From: Vibrio sp. NTOU-M3
GTDB lineage: Bacteria; Pseudomonadota; Gammaproteobacteria; Enterobacterales; Vibrionaceae
Direction: 5' to 3'
Length of the DNA: 64,000 bases
Assembly: GCF_040869035.1 (NCBI RefSeq)
Contig: NZ_CP162100.1
Location: forward strand, 2,294,001-2,358,000
The notes below the pieces were generated by a model. It was not told where the DNA came from and made no database searches. It saw nothing but the letters and a program-made list of their open reading frames with translations. Positions within the stretch are counted from its first letter, which is position 1; each line of letters opens with the position of its first letter. Shown here one piece after another: positions 58,820 through 64,000 of this stretch. The position numbers and the translations under genes were made by a program.

Positions 58820-59242
58820 TTAAACAGCTTGTAATGCAATGCAATCCCAGTTTCTTAACGTGTAGCCCTTATTTCTTACTGTAATAAGAGACATATTCGA
58901 GAAGTTTAATATCTTTCTGACTTCATGTAATAAAACAGGTAATCGACTTCTTCCAATAAGAACGCTATTCCATATGTGTATTTCTAAATCATCTCGGCTC
59001 ACCAGTTCATCAATATGATCTGATAGATAGCACAAACAACGAATACTATTAAGGCTGCAGGCCATTACTTCTGTTCCATCCAGATTACTAACATGCGGCT
59101 TTCCTTTATGGTCAAAAAAGACTTTCATTCTAAGGCGTGCTGCCCACTTAACCGGACATATAACGCATGTGATATTTGAACAATGTGATCCAAAAGATTC
59201 GTTTAAACTTGGTTGATTTAGTTGAGCGACACATTCATTCAT
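58820..59242 (-). CDS. Cys-rich winged-helix (OmpR/ToxR-type) regulator
   Basis: The 140-residue protein has a short N-terminal region with Cys 4, 21, 26 and 29 (HCSNITCVICPVKW) and then a complete Trans_reg_C-type winged helix (about 57-131): DGTEVMACSLNSIRCL, LVSRDDLEIHIW, LPVLLHEVRKIL and ITVRNKGYTL. There is no receiver domain and no membrane segment, so it is neither a normal response regulator nor a ToxR. The Cys cluster could bind a metal or Fe-S cluster. I chose the ATG at 59242 because AGGTGG lies five bases upstream; another ATG is one codon earlier. It is divergent from rsxA. Confidence 0.7.
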   Translation of the reverse strand: MNECVAQLNQPSLNESFGSHCSNITCVICPVKWAARLRMKVFFDHKGKPHVSNLDGTEVMACSLNSIRCLCYLSDHIDELVSRDDLEIHIWNSVLIGRSRLPVLLHEVRKILNFSNMSLITVRNKGYTLRNWDCIALQAV

Positions 59243-59630
59243 CATGACCACCTCATTATAAAGTTTATTTTTATTTCATTTAATGTAATTAAGACTGCTT
59301 AAATATAATAAACAGGAACTAGCATCAAAGAATTAGCACGTGATAATTTTGTTTTTCTTTGTTTGCTATCAATTAAAAATACAGTTGCATATATGTGATC
59401 CTACTTTCTGGTTCACTGAGCCTTTCTATCCTTTTTGCCTTCACGGTTTTTTATTTTTTGATAATAGTTTTCACTCTCACTTTTTTTGTTACTAAGATTT
59501 AGTTGTAGAGCGAGCTGCTGGCCAGAGCGTTGCTTTTTTAAGCTATAATTTAAAACCTTTCCTTCTCAGGTTGTTATTGAGCAGCCAAAGCAGGATAATG
59601 TCGGGATCGGAATTTCTAAATTACATAACT
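59243..59630. promoter_or_regulatory. Divergent promoter region of winged-helix gene and rsxA
   Basis: About 390 bases with no gene. AT-rich to about 59470, then ordinary leader for rsxA. Promoters for both neighbours are expected; I see no clear named operator. Confidence 0.45.
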
Positions 59631-60212
59631 ATGACCGAATATCTTTTGTTGTTGGTGGGCACAGTGCTAGTCAACAACTTTGTACTGGTGAAGTTTTTGG
59701 GCCTATGTCCGTTTATGGGAGTTTCTAAGAAACTAGAAACCGCAATCGGTATGGGGTTAGCCACAACATTTGTACTGACATTAGCCTCGGTATGTGCTTA
59801 TTTGGTGGAAAGCTATATTTTGCTTCCGCTCGGTTTACAGTACCTGCGTACTATGAGCTTTATTCTAGTGATTGCTGTTGTGGTTCAGTTCACCGAAATG
59901 GTGGTACATAAAACCAGCCCAACACTTTACCGTCTGTTAGGTATTTTCCTTCCTCTTATTACGACTAACTGCGCCGTGCTCGGTGTTGCCCTGCTAAACA
60001 TTAACGAAAACCATAACTTCGTTGAGTCTGTTATCTATGGATTTGGTGCGGCAGTCGGCTTTTCTCTGGTTTTGGTGCTGTTTGCTTCCATGCGCGAACG
60101 CATTACCGCCGCTGATGTTCCTGCACCTTTCAAAGGTGCATCTATCGCGATGATCACCGCCGGGTTAATGTCTTTAGCCTTTATGGGCTTTACAGGGTTG
60201 GTGAAGTTGTAA
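59631..60212 (+). CDS. rsxA: Rsx/Rnf electron transport complex subunit A
   Basis: The 193-residue inner-membrane protein has six membrane helices (start [48 protein letters not shown]). RsxA and RsxE carry a [2Fe-2S] cluster in the membrane between conserved Cys. The complex links NADH:ferredoxin-type electron flow to Na+ or H+ movement and, in E. coli, reduces SoxR. I chose the ATG at 59631, which gives the E. coli length; the ORF extends upstream. Confidence 0.96.
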   Translation: MTEYLLLLVGTVLVNNFVLVKFLGLCPFMGVSKKLETAIGMGLATTFVLTLASVCAYLVESYILLPLGLQYLRTMSFILVIAVVVQFTEMVVHKTSPTLYRLLGIFLPLITTNCAVLGVALLNINENHNFVESVIYGFGAAVGFSLVLVLFASMRERITAADVPAPFKGASIAMITAGLMSLAFMGFTGLVKL

Positions 60213-60793
60213 TGAGTTCTATCGTAATCGCAGTTATTGCCATTGCAGCCCTTGCTGCCATATTTGGGGCAATATTAGGTTTTGCCTCTATCCGGTTTAA
60301 AGTAGAAGGCGATCCTATCGTCGACCAAATTGATAATATTTTGCCGCAAACACAATGCGGTCAATGTGGTTATCCCGGCTGCCGTCCCTATGCGGAAGCT
60401 ATTGCCAATGGCGATGCCATCAATAAATGCCCTCCAGGTGGTCAAGCGACCATTGAAAAGCTTGCTGATCTTATGGGAGTAGAAGCAAGTGAGTCAGCAC
60501 ACGAGCTAGACGACATTAAGAAAGTCGCATTTATTCATGAAGATATGTGTATTGGATGTACAAAATGCATTCAAGCTTGTCCTGTCGATGCGATTGTCGG
60601 CGGAACAAAAGCTTTACACACGGTAATTAAAGATGAATGTACTGGCTGTGACTTATGTGTGGCACCTTGCCCAACCGACTGTATTGAAATGATCCCGGTA
60701 GAAACCACTACCGCAAATTGGAAGTGGCAACTGGACGCCATTCCTGTTGTTGATATTACCGATTCTGCTAAGTCGCAGAATAGTGTGAATTAA
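60212..60793 (+). CDS. rsxB: Rsx/Rnf complex subunit B (ferredoxin-like)
   Basis: The 193-residue subunit has an N-terminal membrane helix, a 4Fe-4S motif [14 protein letters not shown] and two ferredoxin clusters ([12 protein letters not shown] and [12 protein letters not shown]). It passes electrons within the complex. The start overlaps the rsxA stop by one base (TAATG). Confidence 0.97.
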   Translation: MSSIVIAVIAIAALAAIFGAILGFASIRFKVEGDPIVDQIDNILPQTQCGQCGYPGCRPYAEAIANGDAINKCPPGGQATIEKLADLMGVEASESAHELDDIKKVAFIHEDMCIGCTKCIQACPVDAIVGGTKALHTVIKDECTGCDLCVAPCPTDCIEMIPVETTTANWKWQLDAIPVVDITDSAKSQNSVN

Positions 60794-60801
60794 GGACTGG
60801 T

Positions 60802-63303
60802 ATGTTGTCATTAATCGAACAAATTAAATCTGGTTCACTGTGGGACTTTCCCGGTGGCATTCATCCGCCAGAAAACAAAGCTCAATCACTTAAAACGCAA
60901 TTGACTCATGCAAGTTTACCTACGCAGTTGATCTTGCCAGTCAAACAACACATAGGTAAGCCAGGGACTGTGACCGTTTCCGTCGGTGATCGCGTCTTAA
61001 AAGGCCAGCCGCTCAGTAAATATGATTCGAGCTTTATGTTACCTGTCCACGCACCAACATCTGGGATCGTGACGGCGATAGAGCCTCGTACTTCAGCGCA
61101 TCCTTCTGGCTTAACAGAGCTTTGTGTTGTTATCGAGCCTGATGGCAAAGATGAATGGGCAGAGCGTAAAGTATTCGACAATTTCAACCAGCTCTCACCA
61201 GATGAGCTGATTGAAATAATACGTCAAGCCGGTGTGTCAGGTATGGGCGGTGCCGGCTTCCCGACAGCTAAGAAAATTCAGGCGGGCTTGGCTCGCACCG
61301 AAATTTTAATCATCAACGCTGCTGAATGTGAACCCTACATCACCGCGGACGATATTTTAATCCAAGAGCACGCAGATGAAATTATTCGTGGTATCGAAAT
61401 CGTCGAGCACATTCTTAGTCCAAAGCTGACAATTATCGGTATAGAGGATAATAAACCGCTCGCAATCCAAGCGCTGGAAAGTGCGGCGAAAGACAAAGAT
61501 ATTGTAATTCGCGTCATTCCAACCAAATACCCATCCGGTGGTGAAAAGCAGCTAATCAAGGTGCTTACGAATAAAGAAGTTCCTAACGATGGTATCCCTG
61601 CTGACATTGGTTTGTTGGTACAAAATGTAGGTTCTATGTACGCGATAAAGCGTGCTGTGTGTGATGGTGAACCGTTAATTGAACGGGTTGTGACCTTAAC
61701 AGGAAATGCATTTCAGCAACCTAAAAATGTCTGGGCACGACTTGGTACCTCGGTTCAAGCACTGTTAGATGAGTTTGGCTATCAAGCGGATAAAAGACTT
61801 CCAAGGCTCATTATGGGTGGCCCAATGATGGGCTTCACGCTGCCACATGCAGAGGTCCCAGTAACCAAAACATCCAATTGCATTTTAGCTCCAACTCGAA
61901 ATGAGATCGTGGCAGACTCATACGAAATGGCATGTATCCGCTGCGGTCAATGTGCTGAAGCATGTCCAGCCTCTTTACTTCCTCAACAACTTCAATGGCA
62001 CGCAAAAGCCGAAGAGTTCGATAAATGTGAAGAGCTCAATCTCAAAGACTGCATTGAATGTGGTGCTTGTGCATTTGTGTGCCCAAGCGAAATTCCTCTT
62101 GTTCATTATTATCGTAAAGCAAAAGCCGAAATAAAAACTCGTAAAGAAGAAGCTGAAGCATCTGAACGTGCGAAAGCGCGCTATGAAGAGAAAAAAGCGC
62201 GAATGGAGCGCGACAAAGCAGAGCGGGAAAATCGCTTCAAAAAAGCAGCTGATGATCGCAGAAAAGAGATGAAGAAAACGGGTGGTGACGATGCAATCGC
62301 TGCCGCCATCGCTCGTGTGAAAAAACAAAAAGCCAACAACGAAGCGGAAACACCAGCAGTCAAACCAGCCGTTGCCGCTGCCATTGCCAAAGCGAAAGCC
62401 AAACAAGCCGCAGCTATGCAAGCAGGCGACAGCGAGCCAGATAATTCAGAAATGATGAAGCTGCGTGAAGAACGCAAACGTCAGGCAAGAGAACGTAAAG
62501 CGGCTAAGGCAGAGCAACAATCTGCCACTGAAAACTCTAATGACAAACAAGATGCGGTCGCCGCTGCAATCGCTCGTGCTAAAGCGAAGAAAGCTCAAGC
62601 ACAAAACACTGATGCTTCCAACACCGACAAAAAAGCAGCAGTAGCTGAAGCCATTGCAAGAGCGAAAGCTCGGAAAGCGAAGCAAGAAAGTAAGCCAGTG
62701 GCAGAGCCTGAATCTTCACCAGCTCCAATGCAAGAGGACGATCCGAAAAAAGCAGCTGTTACTGCCGCTATTGCACGTGCCAAAGCACGCAAAGCGAAGC
62801 AAGAAAGCAAACCGACTGCTGAGTCGGAAGCTTCACCAGCTCCAGCGCAAGAAGACGATCCGAAAAAAGCAGCCGTTGCTGCCGCTATTGCACGCGCTAA
62901 AGCGCGCAAAGCGAAGCAAGAAAGCAAACTGACTGTTGAGCCGGATGCTTCACCAGCTCCAGAACAAGTAGACGATCCGAAAAAAGCAGCCGTTGCCGCC
63001 GCTATAGCACGCAAAGCGAAGCAAGAAAGCAAACCAACGGCCGAGCCAGAAGCTTCACCAGCTCCAACGCAAAAGGACGATCCGAAAAAAGCAGCCGTTG
63101 CTGCCGCTATTGCACGCGCTAAAGCACGCAAAGCGAAGCAAGAAAGCAAACCAACGGCCGAGCCAGAAGCTTCACCAGCTCCAGCGCAAGAAGACGATCC
63201 GAAAAAAGCAGCCGTTGCCGCCGCTATTGCACGTGCTAAAGCGCGCAAAGCCGCAAAAGACCAACCATCAAAACCAAGCCAACAACCTGAGGAGGAAGAG
63301 TAA
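60802..63303 (+). CDS. rsxC: Rsx/Rnf complex subunit C with repetitive C-terminal tail
   Basis: The 833-residue subunit binds NADH and FMN in a Nqo1-like domain ([31 protein letters not shown]) and has two 4Fe-4S motifs ([15 protein letters not shown] near residue 375 and [14 protein letters not shown] near 415). After about residue 440 the protein is a Lys/Ala/Glu-rich helical tail. From residue 610 it consists of 39-residue repeats (listed separately). Such tails vary in length between species. The stop overlaps the rsxD start by one base. Confidence 0.96.
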   Translation: MLSLIEQIKSGSLWDFPGGIHPPENKAQSLKTQLTHASLPTQLILPVKQHIGKPGTVTVSVGDRVLKGQPLSKYDSSFMLPVHAPTSGIVTAIEPRTSAHPSGLTELCVVIEPDGKDEWAERKVFDNFNQLSPDELIEIIRQAGVSGMGGAGFPTAKKIQAGLARTEILIINAAECEPYITADDILIQEHADEIIRGIEIVEHILSPKLTIIGIEDNKPLAIQALESAAKDKDIVIRVIPTKYPSGGEKQLIKVLTNKEVPNDGIPADIGLLVQNVGSMYAIKRAVCDGEPLIERVVTLTGNAFQQPKNVWARLGTSVQALLDEFGYQADKRLPRLIMGGPMMGFTLPHAEVPVTKTSNCILAPTRNEIVADSYEMACIRCGQCAEACPASLLPQQLQWHAKAEEFDKCEELNLKDCIECGACAFVCPSEIPLVHYYRKAKAEIKTRKEEAEASERAKARYEEKKARMERDKAERENRFKKAADDRRKEMKKTGGDDAIAAAIARVKKQKANNEAETPAVKPAVAAAIAKAKAKQAAAMQAGDSEPDNSEMMKLREERKRQARERKAAKAEQQSATENSNDKQDAVAAAIARAKAKKAQAQNTDASNTDKKAAVAEAIARAKARKAKQESKPVAEPESSPAPMQEDDPKKAAVTAAIARAKARKAKQESKPTAESEASPAPAQEDDPKKAAVAAAIARAKARKAKQESKLTVEPDASPAPEQVDDPKKAAVAAAIARKAKQESKPTAEPEASPAPTQKDDPKKAAVAAAIARAKARKAKQESKPTAEPEASPAPAQEDDPKKAAVAAAIARAKARKAAKDQPSKPSQQPEEEE
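62629..63255 (+). repeat. In-frame 117-bp tandem repeats in rsxC
   Basis: Units begin at 62629, 62746, 62863, 62980, 63085 and 63202. Each encodes 39 residues opening [19 protein letters not shown] and containing an acidic, Pro-rich EPEASPAP...DDP part. The fourth unit is 105 bases, lacking four codons (AKAR or equivalent), and the last is partial. Less regular units of the same type precede them from about 62290. All length changes keep the frame. Confidence 0.92.
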
Positions 63304-64000
63304 TGGCCTTCTTCATTGCCAGCTCACCACACGCGCACAGTCGCAAAAGTACTCCTGATCTAATGAAATGGGTCGCCTTATGTGCGTTACCTGGTTTAGC
63401 AACACAGACGTACTTCTTTGGTTGGGGTACCATTATTCAGCTGAGCATGGCCATTGTTATTGCATTGGTTTTAGAAGCAGGTGTGATGCTCGCTCGCAAG
63501 CGTCCACCGATGTCAGCACTCAGGGACAATAGCGCCCTAGTCACCGCTTGGCTACTGGCGGTTGCGATACCGCCACTCTCTCCTTGGTGGCTCATTACAA
63601 TTGGTTTAGTGTTTGCTATTTTAATTGCCAAGCATCTATACGGCGGGATTGGGCAAAATCCATTCAACCCAGCGATGGTTGCTTATGTGGTCCTGCTGAT
63701 CTCTTTCCCAGTTCAAATGACCAGTTGGATTTCTCCAGCTGAACTACAAACGACTCATATCTCTATGGGAGATGCTTTCTCGTTAGTATTCAGTGGATTG
63801 AATAATGAAGGGCTATCCTTACAACAAATCCGGACTGGCATTGATGGGGTGACCATGGCAACCCCTCTGGATGCATTTAAAACATCACTGCACTCAGGCC
63901 ATACAGCGGCTGAAGCCCTAAGCCAATCTCAATTTTCTTCCTTAGCTGGTATCGGTTGGGAGTGGGTAAACCTCGCGTACTTGATCGGCGGATTACTGCT
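63303..64000 (+). CDS. rsxD: Rsx/Rnf complex subunit D (truncated by window end)
   Basis: The first 232 codons are present; the reading frame is open to the last base. The protein begins [17 protein letters not shown] and has multiple membrane helices. The segment [14 protein letters not shown] contains the Thr in the SGAT-like site that carries covalent FMN in Rsx[16 protein letters not shown] is another family hallmark. The ATG overlaps the rsxC stop (TAATG). Confidence 0.95.
   Translation, partial: MAFFIASSPHAHSRKSTPDLMKWVALCALPGLATQTYFFGWGTIIQLSMAIVIALVLEAGVMLARKRPPMSALRDNSALVTAWLLAVAIPPLSPWWLITIGLVFAILIAKHLYGGIGQNPFNPAMVAYVVLLISFPVQMTSWISPAELQTTHISMGDAFSLVFSGLNNEGLSLQQIRTGIDGVTMATPLDAFKTSLHSGHTAAEALSQSQFSSLAGIGWEWVNLAYLIGGLL

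Noticed and set aside
61335..62477. Other antisense open frames in rsxC (61335-61607, 61975-62421, 62181-62477)
   Set aside because: They are shadows of a strongly supported gene, with no homology and no start signals.
62595..63248. Long open frame of 217 codons antisense to rsxC
   Set aside because: It exists only because the 117-bp repeats of rsxC lack stops in that frame; the translation is low-complexity Ala/Ser/Gly and there is no ribosome site.

Overview
The window is chromosomal DNA of a Vibrio species or very close relative. The clearest evidence is luxO-luxU with a Qrr1-type small RNA gene between luxO and uvrB. Supporting evidence is the order topB-grxD-sodB-(VC2046/SO_2500 family), a complete moaABCDE cluster, rsxABCD and a run of Vibrio-typical conserved small proteins. 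Base composition is moderate, with AT-rich patches at about 34.6-35.1 kb and 56.7-59.6 kb. No transposase, phage or CRISPR array was seen.

Layout. 0-3.5 kb: periplasmic nitrite reductase NrfA with a candidate NarP/FNR promoter region, a convergent NrfG-like TPR protein, two small envelope proteins and a winged-helix protein. 3.7-6.1 kb: yffB-dapE-M15 peptidase-DUF2897 operon. 6.1-8.4 kb: zinc-ribbon protein and Syd, divergent from queF. 8.4-12.3 kb: a TPR protein with a decayed GGDEF domain, then a diguanylate cyclase. 12.5-14.7 kb: ppnN and xni. 14.7-17.3 kb: an unusual two-anchor lipoprotein and a membrane-bound HPt protein. 17.4-20.5 kb: yejK / yejL-yejM. 20.6-22.9 kb: tRNA-Pro, an RclR-like AraC regulator divergent from a glutaredoxin and an RclC-like membrane protein, then tRNA-Ser. 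23-27.7 kb: CPA1 antiporter, NUDIX and histone-deacetylase-like genes, a Fur-box-preceded 40-residue membrane protein, and an SDR. 27.7-32.9 kb: topB, grxD, sodB, a VC2046-family protein, an SDR-fold protein without catalytic residues, and an LMW tyrosine phosphatase. 33.1-34.6 kb: a solitary OleC-like adenylate-forming enzyme. 35-42.9 kb: cobO, AsmA protein, udk, apbC/mrp, metG, yehS. 42.9-48.7 kb: udp, zntA-type ATPase, MATE transporter, CBS protein, nrtS. 48.7-52.6 kb: moaEDCBA and yvcK. 52.6-56.7 kb: luxU, luxO, qrr1, uvrB. 57.2-59.3 kb: tRNA-Asn and an AT-rich pair of regulators. 59.6 kb to end: rsxA, B, C and a truncated rsxD.

How the genes connect. Several loci concern respiration and redox: NrfA, the Moco pathway with a small nitrate/nitrite transporter (NrtS), the Rsx/Rnf electron-transfer complex, SodB, two glutaredoxins and the Rcl-like module. 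Signalling is the second theme: LuxO phosphorylation by LuxU drives sigma-54 transcription of qrr1, a diguanylate cyclase makes c-di-GMP, and a membrane HPt protein probably joins a phosphorelay. The most interesting less-explained items are the Cys-rich winged-helix protein next to rsxA, the Fur-box small membrane protein, the solitary OleC-like enzyme, the two-anchor lipoprotein with its membrane HPt neighbour, and a MerR-type metal operator in the 3' end of the MATE gene.
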